From: Certhia americana | Lineage: Eukaryota; Chordata; Aves; Passeriformes; Certhiidae | Reading direction: 5' to 3' | NCBI GenBank assembly: GCA_018697195.1 | Contig: JAGMWU010000027.1 | Coordinates: 13,799,769 to 13,863,768 of the forward strand | Length of the DNA stretch: 64,000 nucleotides | Shown: piece by piece, positions 40,921 to 51,020 of the stretch | How the letters are laid out: every line of letters begins with the position of its first letter | Position numbering within the stretch: the stretch's first letter is position 1 | Notes under the pieces: model-generated | Told to the model about the DNA's origin: nothing | The model's input: only the letters and a program-made list of their open reading frames with translations | Databases searched by the model: none | Position numbers and translations under genes: made by a program

Positions 40921-42271
40921 ACAAGGGGTTAACCCGCTTCTGGAACATACCCACTTAGTGTTCTTAGCAGGAATTAACCAATCTGCTGGTTTCTTTTTGG
41001 TTTGGGCTTGGATATAGGTGCTGCACAAGTGTTGCTGGTGCTGAGGAGTGGTCCCAATGCATTTACCTTGTCTGGTGACCGAGGTCAAAGTTATACCTGG
41101 AGTTTTAGGGTCTTTCCAGTTACACTCAGCTGGGTTGTTTCCATTAATACGCCTGGGCTTCTCTGATATTCCTACTGCTTCATATAAAGGAGGTTTAATC
41201 ATAAAGCAAAGCCAGCAATGCTCAGTTAGGTTAAGTCTAGTTACATTTAAAAGCTGATACGTAGCCTGCATAAGTTTCCAGAGGGGATTTTGTGGAGATT
41301 CAGGACTGGGGCTTTTCTCAAAATCTAGGGAGTCATTTCGGTTTACCAAAGTTATATTTACTTTAGGTGCATCTCTTTCCTTTAAACTATAGTCATCAGC
41401 TAAAACTTGGTTGGGGCCCACTGGCAGTGGGTCATTCTTTACTGGTTGGTTTTTTATAAGTATTAAGCTTCCACTGTCAGTTCTAGGTTGCCAATATCTT
41501 ACTCCCCAACTTCGTCCTACTAACCATCCAGGGTCTTGAGGTTCTAAAATTAAGACCCCAAAAAACATACAGTCTCCTCTTTTCCATATGTTACCATATT
41601 GGGCATAACCAGGTGGGCTGCATCCAGGTGGTTCCCAGGTAACCTTGAGATATTGGTCTTTCTTTTGAGGTTCCCATCCCATCGCAATAGTTTCACACCC
41701 CCAATAAGCACAATAATATTCATTAGGGGAATTGCAATATCTACGTCCTGGGTTTGAACTGGGGCACCAATAGGTGGCTTTAGAATTCCACCTGAAGTGA
41801 CATAGATTACCTGGGTTACAGTCCTGACCCATTAGCTCACAATTAGTTACTTTAAAAAAAGGAGCTCCTGCAGTGGCAGTAGTTTTAAGAACTTTAGAAT
41901 CTTCCTCTACCTAGGGTCCAATTGAAAGGTTGATGGGCATATTCTCCATTGGCCATATGACAAATGCTTAAAATCACAAAACACATAGTTTGCAAAAAAC
42001 GGTAGGGTACCTGCCAGTTAGATGTTATATCAGTATCTGATTTTTCCCCAGGGTGCACACTTCGTATGACCTGTCGTGGGAATATTCCAGCCTTTATGCG
42101 AGGACTACTAGAACCCTTGAGGTAATTCTTGAAGCATTGCTGCATTATCCCATCTGGTTGGTTCTCGCCTCCACGGTTTCTTACCTCTCTGCCTCGCTTG
42201 CCTACTTGGGTGCTTCGAGACGCGAGGTGTACCATCTTCTTGGCAGCAAGGGTATTCTTCAGGAAGTCCAC
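40921..42271 (-). pseudogene. env: Env surface subunit, provirus D
   Basis: The first part (42,235-41,894) has a hydrophobic leader (FLQTMCFVILSICHM) and the start of the mature protein. After a stop the reading continues from 41,832 to the LTR. It is cysteine-rich with several N-linked sites, and contains CWLC (LTEHCWLCFM), the isomerase motif of gammaretroviral surface subunits. The interruption at about 41,833-41,893 and the LTR inactivate it. It does not resemble the env of proviruses C or E. Confidence 0.82.
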
Positions 42272-42413
42272 TGGTACGCCTCTTTTCTTGCTTCACATAT
42301 GAGTCCTAGTCTGTGTCCTTCAACAATGGTGAGTCGCACCAGATTCCCTTTAAGGTCTTTTGACAACACCCTTTAATAATTTGAGCTACCAGCGGAGCTG
42401 GTTCGTTTAAGTG

Positions 42414-42701
42414 TTAGCAATAATTCTCAGGATGAATACCCTTAACAAAGACCTCCCACCACTGATGAGATCCTTTTTGCAATTCCCCGGTTTCTTCTCC
42501 CAATTTTAATGCTACTGTAGTACATTCTCTCTCAAGGTCATAGCACGCTTTACAAATTCCCCTAGGAGGTCTTCCCCTGTGGCAATGGGTCCACCACCAT
42601 TCTTGGCAACCTTTACAAACAAAGCAAACAAAAGGATAACATGTGCATTTTAAACTACTACAGTCATTCCAGCCTTCTTGAATTACCTTTACAGAGCTCA
42701 T
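42414..42701 (-). CDS. Cysteine-rich accessory protein between pol and env, provirus D
   Basis: The 95-residue frame starts at an ATG (42,701) overlapping the pol stop as ATGA, and ends at a TAA (42,414) about 180 bases before env. It carries C-x4-C-x-C-x4-C-x2-C-x2-C-x6-H-C-x12-C, including CTCYPFVCFVCKGC, the same spacing as provirus C, plus extra cysteines (ICKAC). A HQWWEVFVKG block follows. No stop or frameshift is seen, while gag, pol and env of the same provirus are all broken. Function is unknown; a zinc-binding fold is inferred. Confidence 0.7.
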   Translation of the reverse strand: MSSVKVIQEGWNDCSSLKCTCYPFVCFVCKGCQEWWWTHCHRGRPPRGICKACYDLERECTTVALKLGEETGELQKGSHQWWEVFVKGIHPENYC

Positions 42702-43729
42702 GGGTTTTCTGCACGTTGGCACTTTTTAAAAGTGATTTTTAGGTCTCCGGGTGTACTGGTAACTTTCCAGGGCTGGTTTTCTTGGGTTGGTATGGGTCCC
42801 TTTATGCGGCTGGCATGAGTCCATCCACGCTCTGCAGTTCTTATGGCAGTGTCTGTAGTAAGCAAAACAAGAAAAGGTCCTTCCCATTTAGGTTTTAAAG
42901 AGCATTCTTTCCATGATTTTACCAAAACCAAGTCTCCAGGTTGGATGGTTTGGATAGGTGTCATCAGCGGGGATCGTTGAGTAATCAACCCCTTTTTCCG
43001 TAGTTCATTTTGTCTCTTCATTAACCTGGTAATATATTCTGCAAGATACTGGTTTTCTAATACAGGATGGTTACTTGGTATTTCAATGTCATACGGCATC
43101 CCATATAACATTTCAAAAGGTGAAATACCTGTATCACTCCTGGGTTGAGTGCTAATGTTCAATAAGGCCAGAGGCAAACATTTAACCCATGACAATTTAG
43201 TTTCTAGCATTAATTTTGTCAGTTGTTTCTTTATTTCCCCATTCATCCTCTTGACTGTTCCAGAGCTTTGGGGATGATATGGGGTATGGTATTCCCACTT
43301 GGTTCCCATAGGGGTTAAAGTTTCTTTAATAGCTTTAGAAGTGAAATGTGGTCCCTTATCAGAGTCAATTACTTCCACTATCCCATATCTAGGGACGATT
43401 TGCTCTAAAATTGCTTTTACTACTACTTGTGCAGTGGCTCTAGCGGTTGGAATAGCCTCTACATAATGTCTAAGATGGTCCACCATTACCAATAAGTACT
43501 GATACCTGCCTACTTTTGGGAGTTCAGTAAAATCTGTTTGGACTTTCTCAAAGGGTCTAATAGCAATTTTTCTTCCCCCAGGTACTTTCTCTCTTAACTG
43601 TTGCTTGTTTACTTTTTGAGAATTCAAACAGGCATTCATTAATTGCTTAGCTAGATTATAAATTTCCATACATACGTATTTATTGGCAAAGTGATTTACT
43701 ATAGATTGTACTCCCCAGTGTGAGTGTGT
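42698..43729 (-). CDS. pol: Integrase, provirus D
   Basis: A 323-codon open frame (43,669-42,698) covers most of integrase: the core with TDFTELPKVG, VIDSDKGPHFTS and HPQSSGTVKRMN, and the C-terminal SH3-like part (PGDLVLVKSWKECS, RGWTHASRIKG). In the third catalytic block the glutamate is replaced by lysine (TVKRMN where provirus C has IVERMN). The second zinc-ligand pair looks incomplete (NACLNSQK). So the frame is open but the enzyme would probably be inactive. It ends in TGA inside the ATGA overlap with the accessory start. Confidence 0.85.
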   Translation of the reverse strand, partial: THSHWGVQSIVNHFANKYVCMEIYNLAKQLMNACLNSQKVNKQQLREKVPGGRKIAIRPFEKVQTDFTELPKVGRYQYLLVMVDHLRHYVEAIPTARATAQVVVKAILEQIVPRYGIVEVIDSDKGPHFTSKAIKETLTPMGTKWEYHTPYHPQSSGTVKRMNGEIKKQLTKLMLETKLSWVKCLPLALLNISTQPRSDTGISPFEMLYGMPYDIEIPSNHPVLENQYLAEYITRLMKRQNELRKKGLITQRSPLMTPIQTIQPGDLVLVKSWKECSLKPKWEGPFLVLLTTDTAIRTAERGWTHASRIKGPIPTQENQPWKVTSTPGDLKITFKKCQRAENP

Positions 43730-44387
43730 CTAATTGTGCAATTCCTGTAATATTTTCCAGGCCAGTCCCTTTGGTAAAACTTCTCTGCCATCTGGCAAAA
43801 ACCATCTCTCCCCTTGTTGGATAGCCCTCTCCTGCTTCAATATTTTCTTTTCTTTGTCTGTAAATGCCAATGACATCACCCTCAGGGATTCTTCAGTTAG
43901 TTTTTCCCCCACTTTATCTTTTTGGGAGAGAATTAGCAATGCTGCCCTTTTTGCTTCCTTGTCAGCCGAATTGTTACCCCTTATTTGTGGTGTTACCCCT
44001 CGTTGATGCCCTTTAACATATACCACTGCTCTTTCTGTGGGCCCCCTCAAAGCTTCAAGAGTTTTTTTTATTAATTCTTTGTGAATTAATCTCTTTCCCT
44101 GTGAATTTATTATCCCCCCCTTCTTCCCAGATTTTTCCAAAGGTGTGTACCACCCCAAATGCATATTTCAAATCAGTGTATATGGTTCCTGTTTTCCTTT
44201 TAAGCAATTTTAAGGCTCTTAAAACAGCATATACTTCACATGCTTGTGCAGACCAGGCTTTGTTTAGGGGCCCTAATTCAATAACTTCCAAAGTTTTCCC
44301 ATTAACTAATGCATATCCTGATTTCCGGGTTCCTTCTACTACTCGGGAGGATCCATCTACATATATTTTCTCACCTTCTTCTACCTC
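43730..44387 (-). pseudogene. pol: RNase H and integrase N-terminus, provirus D
   Basis: Reading from 44,387, EEGEKIYVDGSSRVVEG opens RNase H, followed by SAQACEVYAVLRAL and a DLKYAFGVVHTF block (the usual serine after D is leucine here). A shifted frame (44,164-43,730) carries KGHQRGVTPQ and the start of integrase, ending in a stop (LHN) at 43,730. The gene was cut upstream by a solo LTR. Confidence 0.8.
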
Positions 44388-45005
44388 TGTCGGAGTCCAG
44401 AACACTCCTCTGACTGTCCTGAGAGATTTCAGACCCGAGCAGGGGGCTGGGAAGCCTTGGCAAGGAGTCAAAGACTCCTGCGGCTTTGATTTTAGCCCCT
44501 GGGAGAAATTACCACCATTGTGTGAAGAATTACAGACCACGGGAGTTTAGATAGGGTGATAATTAGCTACACACCGGGTGAAAAGTAGATTTATGTAATG
44601 TTTAGGTTAATGGGCAAAAAACACAAAATGGAGTCTCCACGTGGCTTTGGGGTTTCTTCCTTCTTCTTCGTCTTCTCCATTTTCCTCTGCATCATGGGCA
44701 TCTTTGGTTGGCTCAGAACAGAGTCCTACCTTCTAACACGGGAGACGGGTATTGGGGATCTTTTGTAAATATAGTATACGTAGTTTGTGGTATAATCGTC
44801 ACCTTCGGGGCTGGGCCTTTTCCCCGTGAGCTGACCTGCAGAACAGATCTCTGTGGGTCGGAGAAGAAATTGTACTGTTAAGGAAAAATAAACAGCCTTG
44901 AAGAAGCAGAGGAGACGGCTCTCAGTTTTTTTTTCCTTCTATCTCGGTGCTGGGCAAAAGACTTTTACACTCTCGGGAAGAACAACATCACATAAAAACC
45001 CGAGA
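44388..45005 (+). mobile_element. Solo LTR in RNase H of provirus D, perfect 6-bp duplication
   Basis: It is 618 bp, starting TGTCGGAGTCC and ending ACCCGAGA (one base away from the expected ...CCGACA). It is flanked by TACCTC on both sides (44,382-44,387 and 45,006-45,011). AATAAACAGCC near 44,886 sets the plus orientation. A 6-bp duplication suggests a class II or alpharetrovirus-like parent. Confidence 0.85.
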
Positions 45006-45011
45006 TACCTC

Positions 45012-46554
45012 TTGGTCTTCTAAATCTTCTCTGATCTTAGTCTGTTGTTCTATACACTGGATACAGTCATGAGTCAGGGTTTCTACCAGCTCCCCATATA
45101 AAAACTGAGCAGGATTTTGCAGAGATGTAGTTTCAATTTCTAACTTGGGAGAATGTATTAAAATGCTCTCATACTTTAATAACCGAGCGTCTGTAATCCA
45201 TTTTTCTGCCTTTTGCTGTAAAATTCCCCGAATGTTGTGTGGAGTATATACCTTTAAATTTCCTCCAAAAGTGATTTTATTTGCTTCTTCTACCAAAAGA
45301 GCATCAGCCACTATAGACTGTAAACATGATGGCCATCCCCAACTAACAGGATCTAATAATTTTGAAATATATCCTATGGGTTTTTTCTTTCCTGCCCATT
45401 CTTGGGTTAGTACCCCATAAGCTGTTCCCTCATGACTGTTCACAAATAGGTAAAAGGGTTTTCTTACATCAGGTAAACTCAGAACAGGGGCATTCACTAA
45501 ATCCTCTTTTAAACCCTCTCATCTTTTATTATCTTCTTCACTCCATTTAACTAATCCATCTGTTACCAGCTTTTGATATAAAAATTTAACCTTATTACTA
45601 AAATCCTCAATCCACTGCCAGCAATATTCCAATAGTCCCAAAATTTGCCTTATTTGTCTTTTGTTCTGGGGAGCTGTTAAGGATAAAATGCCACTCACCC
45701 TTTCTGGGTCTAACTTCTTACAACCCCTGGCAATCCAATGCCCAAGATATTTTACTTCTTCCTCAGTAAATTGTAATTTAGACTTTCATGCTTTTAGTCC
45801 TTGGAGACTGAGAAAATTCAATAACTTAATACTCTCCGTTCTTAAAACTTCTTGATCAATTCCTGCTAATAACAAATCATCTACATATTGAACAAGGGTT
45901 ACTCCTTCTCCTTGGTGGTACTCTCTTAATATTTGTTCGAGAGCTTGACCGAATAAATTGGGGGACTCAGTAAAACCTTGAGGGAGCACAGTCCATCTTA
46001 ATTGCTGTTTACGATGTGTATTAGGGTCTTCCCACTCAAATGCAAAGTAGTCTCGGCAATTTTCTTTTAACAAACACGCCCAAAATGAATCTTTTAAATC
46101 AATTACTGATTACCACTGATATTCTGGGCTCAACTGGCTCAGCAGTGTATGAGGGTTGGCCACCACGGGGAACTGAGAGACGGTTCGCTTATTGATTTCT
46201 CTTAAATCATGTACCAACTTGAAGCTCCTATCCAGTTTCTTTGCAGGTAAAATGAGAGTATTAAACGGGGACATACAGGGCTCTAAGAGACCTTTTCTTA
46301 GTACTCTATCAATTTCAGGTTTTAACCCCATTCTCTCTTTTTTTTAACAGGGGATATTGTTTAATTCTTATGGGGATCTCAGGATTTCTAATAGTTACCT
46401 CAAAGGGTTCAATATCTAATTGGCCCACAGAATCTGGGGTGTACCAAACTTCAGGGTTTATCTCTTCCTTATCTTCTACTCAGAGGGGACACAGCCTAAC
46501 TCTTAAGTTATTTTCTACTATTTCTAAATTAATCCCTAACTCAACCATCAAATC
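45012..46554 (-). pseudogene. pol: Reverse transcriptase and connection, provirus D
   Basis: Pieces in order are a polymerase start (46,331-46,110: CMSPFNTLILPAKK, LVHDLREIN), palm (46,073-45,786: RWTVLPQGFTESP and YVDD at 45,876-45,887), thumb, and connection (45,497-45,012: LPDVRKPFYLFVN, GYISKLLDPV). Stops separate the pieces near 46,105, 45,783 and 45,520. The last piece ends at the solo LTR. Confidence 0.82.
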
Positions 46555-46800
46555 TCATCCTAGAAGGTTATATTCTGCCTCAGGGACAAGTAATAAGGAC
46601 CCAATTCCCAATTTGGAGTCTGTTTCTAACAATGCATTTTTAATTACAGGTACTTTAAAAGGCTCCCCCTTGGCCCCAATTACCTGTACTTTTTCTTTTG
46701 AAATTTTGCACCCCTGAGGAAGGGTCTGGATGGTAGATCTTTCCTCCTGTGAATCCACAAGGAACTCAATCTCTTGCTGCTGGGGGACCTATCTTAAGTT
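46555..46800 (-). pseudogene. pro: Protease, provirus D
   Basis: The frame reads EFLVDSQEERSTIQ, then IGAKGEPFKVPVIK and LVPEAEYNLLG. The catalytic Asp-Thr/Ser-Gly triplet has become DSQ, so it should be inactive. It aligns with DTGAERWTSQ in provirus C. Confidence 0.78.
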
Positions 46801-46855
46801 TTACCAGAGGCTCTGTGATCTCTCTTGTCCCCAGCAAATAGAGCCTCTGACACCC

Positions 46856-47160
46856 CTAATCCTCTTGAAATGCCCTCTCATCTGCCTTCTTTACTTGACA
46901 ATTCCTCTTCATATGTCCTTTCTTTTTGCAGTAATAACATTCTATTCCCCCTCCCCCTCCTCTATCTCCTCCTTGTCTCCTTTCTTCAAAATCTTTTCCG
47001 CCCTTCCTGGGGAGAGGTTTCCTGGAAGGAGGCCCTCCCTCCTCCCTTTTCCCTTCTCTAACGGCAGCCACCATCATTCTTACCTGCCTCTTATGAGACT
47101 CATCTTCTCTATGTACATACACCTTCTGGGCTTCCCTTAACAACTCATCCAAACACCTCC
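46856..47160 (-). pseudogene. gag: Gag C-terminus and nucleocapsid, provirus D
   Basis: After the LTR insertion the frame continues CLDELLREAQKVYVHRED, a basic linker and one zinc knuckle CYYCKKKGHMKRNC (about 46,915-46,960), then stops at 46,856. The knuckle pattern C-x2-C-x4-H-x4-C is intact. Confidence 0.85.
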
Positions 47161-47620
47161 TGTAGTGGTCTGCCCTGCAGATAGGGGTGGAAATCTTAAC
47201 TTTAAACCATGGGTCAGCTCTCAATCAGGGTGAACTGGGACCCACCCCCAGTTACCTCATTTGGTTTATGGAAATCATTTCCAGAAAGTTTTCAGTTCTC
47301 GTTGTTGTTATTGGTTTACTTTTGCTGCAATATTTTCCATATTCCTAATCGCCTTCCCCCATTGGACTATCCCTACTTTCTCCACCCTAAACTCCTCCCC
47401 TGTGTTCGTGCTTAAGAATGCTGTTATCCTGGACCTTCCCGCTCTTTTTTGGTCCGTTCCCTTGTATGGTGCATGGCTTATAGCTTGTTATTTTCCCGTT
47501 ATTAAAAAGTTCTGTTTCTGGACGACCGAATCAGAGTGTCTCTCTCACAAAGACGCCATAGGGTGGGTGACCTGAGACGAAGCGCCGGTTATCACATCCG
47601 GGCTAGAATCGGATGCTTCA
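47161..47620 (+). mobile_element. Solo LTR (family 4) in gag of provirus D, perfect 6-bp duplication
   Basis: It is 460 bp, from TGTAGTGGTCTGCC to ATCGGATGCTTCA, flanked by ACCTCC at 47,155-47,160 and 47,621-47,626. It is the same family as 28,788-29,243 in provirus C but in the opposite orientation. Confidence 0.9.
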
Positions 47621-47626
47621 ACCTCC

Positions 47627-48848
47627 CCTGCCAGTCCTCCAGCTTCTCTAATTTCTTTTGGATATCTATCCAAGATTTTACAATAAATTGGGGTTTTAAA
47701 AGCGCTTGTCCTACAGGAGAATCAGGATCTACTCCAGAGTTAAGCTGAAAGCTCTTCCTAAGGTGTTCTAACCAATCTGTGGGGTCCTCATCCTTCTTTT
47801 GTTGCTCACAAAATGCTTTGTTTATATTCTGTCCTCTAGGAACAGATTCTCTGATCCCCTGGATGATAATAGACCTCAAGTCTATCATATGATCTCAGTG
47901 TTGCGGATTCTGGTTGTCCCAATTGGGGTGTTGTAGAGGCCACTTAACATCTGCTAGGGGACCTGCCTGATGTTCATTGTCCCAAATTCTCATACCAGCT
48001 GTTCTAATCATTCTTCTCTCTTCTGCTGTAAACAAAATACACAGGATAGATTGCATTTCATCCCAAGTATAGATATTTGGTCCTAAAAATTGATCTACCC
48101 ATTCTGCCACTCCCAAGGGGTCTTCCAAAAGATGTCCCATTTCCCTCTTAAATTTTCTGACATCCCCAGAGTTTAGGGGAACTGTGAAAAATCCTATACC
48201 TGGGATATGGGGTGGCTGTCCTAACTGGCCTGCATCAGGGTTGGGGAGCCTTCCCATGCTTATTTCTCTTAGGGGAAACAGGTTTAACTCTTCTTGCTTT
48301 TTCCTGGTCTGACTTCTGTTCGTTGGGCGGGGTGGACCTGGAGTCTCGGAATCGGAGTCCGACTCCTCATAGGGGTCCCTTACGGGGGTTGTAGGGTTAA
48401 GCGGTGGTAAAGGTGCCAGGGTTGGAAGAGGTGGAACATATGGCGGAGGTGTTTCTGATATCTCCTCTCCTAACCAGGTCTTTTTCTCTTTTGTATTAAG
48501 AGCGAACAACTTAATCCTGGTTTCACCTACTATCCATAATGAAGCGTACTCACTCTCTTCTAAATTAAATAGTTCCTTTGAATTTACATAAATGTTTAAG
48601 ACATGGCAGACCCAATCTTCAGAAGCCCCATATACGGGCCAATAGAGGTTGTCCCCCCTAATCTGCTTTCCACCCCATACTTCCATACAGTAGTGAATCA
48701 TTTTTACTTTACTTTTTCCCTTCCTAGAGGAAAATTCATCCCAATAAGTTATAACGAGCCCTAATGGGCTGTTGAGGGGAATTGGTGGGAGTTTTATCTG
48801 GGGTTCCCCCCCCATGGGATCACGGAACTTGCTTTTTCTGAGTCCCAT
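47627..48848 (-). pseudogene. gag: Gag: matrix, linker and capsid, provirus D
   Basis: It starts at the ATG at 48,848 with MGLRKSKF, a likely myristoylation site. Matrix (IHYCMEVWGGKQI) is followed by a proline-rich linker with the budding motif PPPYVPP, an acidic stretch, and capsid (VPLNSGDVRKFKREMG, LGPNIYTWDEM). A TGA at 47,895-47,897 interrupts the capsid. Beyond it the same frame continues (IIIQGIRESVPRGQN) to the family-4 LTR. The frame before the ATG is open only because of a CA microsatellite. Confidence 0.87.
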
Positions 48849-48866
48849 CTTCCGGAGTGTCTTCCT

Positions 48867-48883
48867 CACACACACACACACAC
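48867..48883. repeat. (CA)n microsatellite in the gag leader of provirus D
   Basis: About eight CA units lie just upstream of the gag start on the minus strand. Confidence 0.8.
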
Positions 48884-49215
48884 TTCGCCCTGTGTTCCTG
48901 GCCCAGTCTCTCGCGAGAAGTGGGAAACGCAGTACTAAGGAGTCCTCAGTCACTTCGTCCGTGATTGGACGTCTCACACATCACACTCCAGGAAAACCCG
49001 ACCCCAACCGAATGGCTCCCCAGTCTATACTCACGCGTCCTGCATCTTCGTTCGGAGCTTCGTGCACAAAGATTACGGGGTTTTCTGGCTTTTTTTTTGC
49101 TTGCTGTTGAATTTTTTAGGTTCATCGGTCAGGGCTTAGGTGAGTAGCTCAGAGTGGGGCCACTTTTCAGCAGGGCGCCCCCCCACTTCCGGGCTTTTCT
49201 CACCAAGTTCCTGAT

Positions 49216-49233
49216 CTGAGTCACGGGGCACCA
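49216..49233 (-). other. Primer-binding site of provirus D
   Basis: Minus-strand TGGTGCCCCGTGACTCAG lies three bases from the LTR end. Its first 12 bases fit an elongator Met tRNA and its 3' half fits a His tRNA site, so the primer is ambiguous. It clearly differs from the Trp-type site of provirus C. Confidence 0.6.
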
Positions 49234-49236
49234 GAT

Positions 49237-49728
49237 TGTTATAAGTTTGGAGAGCAAAGAGCCAGAGTCAATGCCAATGTAACAATTCATATTTATTGTA
49301 GCAAGCAAACAGCAAGCAAGACAGCACTGTGTGGCTGGCGGGGTCTCTGCCCCTGCAAAAATGGCCAGCCCGCTTCTCTCCCGGACCCCGGAGTTCTTGT
49401 AGTCCCTTCATTTCTGGCTTTTACGTCACTTTGGTTATACTCTGAGTCTGTGCAACTTGTTACTAGGGGGTTGTAGTCTGCCTCTCGGTGGTCGTAGGGA
49501 GGAAGGTGGTCTTCTTCCTTGCAGCAGTTCATGTACCAGCAATGCTTTTAATTCCATATTTGGCTAATGCAGTGAGTATATAAATTATGCTTAAGTCAGC
49601 AAAGTTGCTTAACAGGAAGCCTTGTGGCTTCCGTTAGTCCTGCTTATCAGGCTTCCTTAGTTCCCAATATCTCACTTAACCCTTTCATTCCCTCGTTGTT
49701 ATGAACAAACTTTTAGGCATCTATTACA
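49237..49728 (-). mobile_element. 5' LTR of provirus D
   Basis: It is 492 bp and aligns along its whole length with 39,309-39,802. Its outer edge abuts ATGGT, the copied target sequence. Confidence 0.9.
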
Positions 49729-50206
49729 ATGGTAAAGTATGAGCAAAACAGTGCTGGGTACAGTGGTGGGAGTTTTCCCCTCCAACTGCACACCGATTGC
49801 TGAGGCCTGCTGGTATTTATATGCATATCCATAGGCTTTCTCAGCAGTTTCTATGTCCAATTTTTACGTCACAATTCTATACTTCAGGATTGTAAATCTA
49901 TGATAGTGATATTTGGTTCCTTTACAATTTCTATACTTGATTGTGATCCATTCCTCCCAGGATGTGCATCCTGGGATGTGTATCCCAAATGGTGGGGTCC
50001 AGCTTCCAGATGTGGGGTCCAGGTACCATTTTCTAGGGCCATTAATCTATGATAGTGATGTCCAGCTTCTCTTTTTGAAACCATTAATCAGCGAGTTGAT
50101 ATCCATCTTCCTTTTTCAGGGTGTTTTCCACCGTTTTGTTAGGAACTTGGGATAGGCTCACTTGCCTCTTTTGTTCAAAACTTTAATACATTCTAAAGCT
50201 ACAGTT
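49729..50206 (-). mobile_element. Family-3 LTR, part 2 (interrupted by provirus D, truncated)
   Basis: It continues from 39,308 (AAAGTATGAGCAAAACAGTGCTGGG). It ends at CTAAAGCTACAGTT without the usual U3 end and runs straight into a second family-3 LTR at 50,207. Confidence 0.8.
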
Positions 50207-51007
50207 TGTTAAAAATGAGGAGCTTGACTCAGCCAATATATCAAGCAGTAATTCAATTTATTAATTAATATCATAAAAATATAAACAAAGCAGCGCTGGG
50301 TGCAGTAGTGGGAGCTTTCCCTCCAACTGCACACCAATTGCTGAGGCCTGCTGGTATTTATATGCATATCCATTGGCTTTCTCAGCAGTTTCTAATTCCA
50401 GTTTTTATGTCACAATTCTATACTTCAGGACATTAATCAATGATAGTGATAGCTGGTTTCTATACTCCATTGTGATCCATTTTTTTTTTCCTCAGGATGT
50501 ATATCCAGGATGTGTATCCCAGATGGTGACAGCTGGTTTCCTTTTCGAAGCCATTAGTCAGGAGTTCTTTGTTATTCTTCTTTTCTCAGGCTGTCTTTTT
50601 TCATCATTTTGTTAGGAATTTAAGATAGACCTACTTCCCTCTTTTGTTATATATTCTTAAACTACAATTTTAAAAATACTTAATACAAAGTAATATTATA
50701 AAATTATAATTCAAAAGTTCTTATTACAAAACAGCTTAAGGCTAAATTACAAGCAGAAAGCTCTTGTCAAAGCAACATCTAAAGTTATAGTTCTTATATT
50801 CTTACTACAAAACAACCTAAGATCTATAATAGTTAATTGCAAACAAAGGATTAGTTCAAAGGCCTTCTTCCATGCTTTGCTTTCCTCGGTTGTTTATTAT
50901 AACTCATCTTTAGAACTGTCCCATGACTCTATTCCACATATTTCACAATCACAATTACACCAATTATTTTTATTTACCTGACACGAACTATAATTTTGTA
51001 TTTCACA
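50207..51007 (-). mobile_element. 3' LTR of provirus E (family 3)
   Basis: It is 801 bp, from TGTTAAAAATGAGGAGC to TTTTGTATTTCACA, joined at its high edge to a polypurine tract and env. Confidence 0.88.
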
Positions 51008-51020
51008 GTCCCCCCTCTGC
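51008..51020 (-). other. Polypurine tract of provirus E
   Basis: Minus-strand GCAGAGGGGGGAC directly precedes the LTR start TGTGAAATAC. Confidence 0.75.

Larger units (their letters stand above)
39309..49728 (-). mobile_element. Provirus D: gammaretrovirus-like ERV with accessory frame
   Basis: It is complete in layout on the minus strand: 5' LTR, primer site, gag, protease, pol, accessory frame, env, polypurine tract, 3' LTR. It sits in a family-3 LTR with a 5-bp ATGGT duplication (39,304-39,308 and 49,729-49,733). Three later solo LTRs interrupt env, RNase H and gag. By eye its LTRs differ at about 14 of 492 positions plus one 2-base gap, near 3%. Gag, pol and accessory resemble provirus C, but env is of another type. 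Confidence 0.92.
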
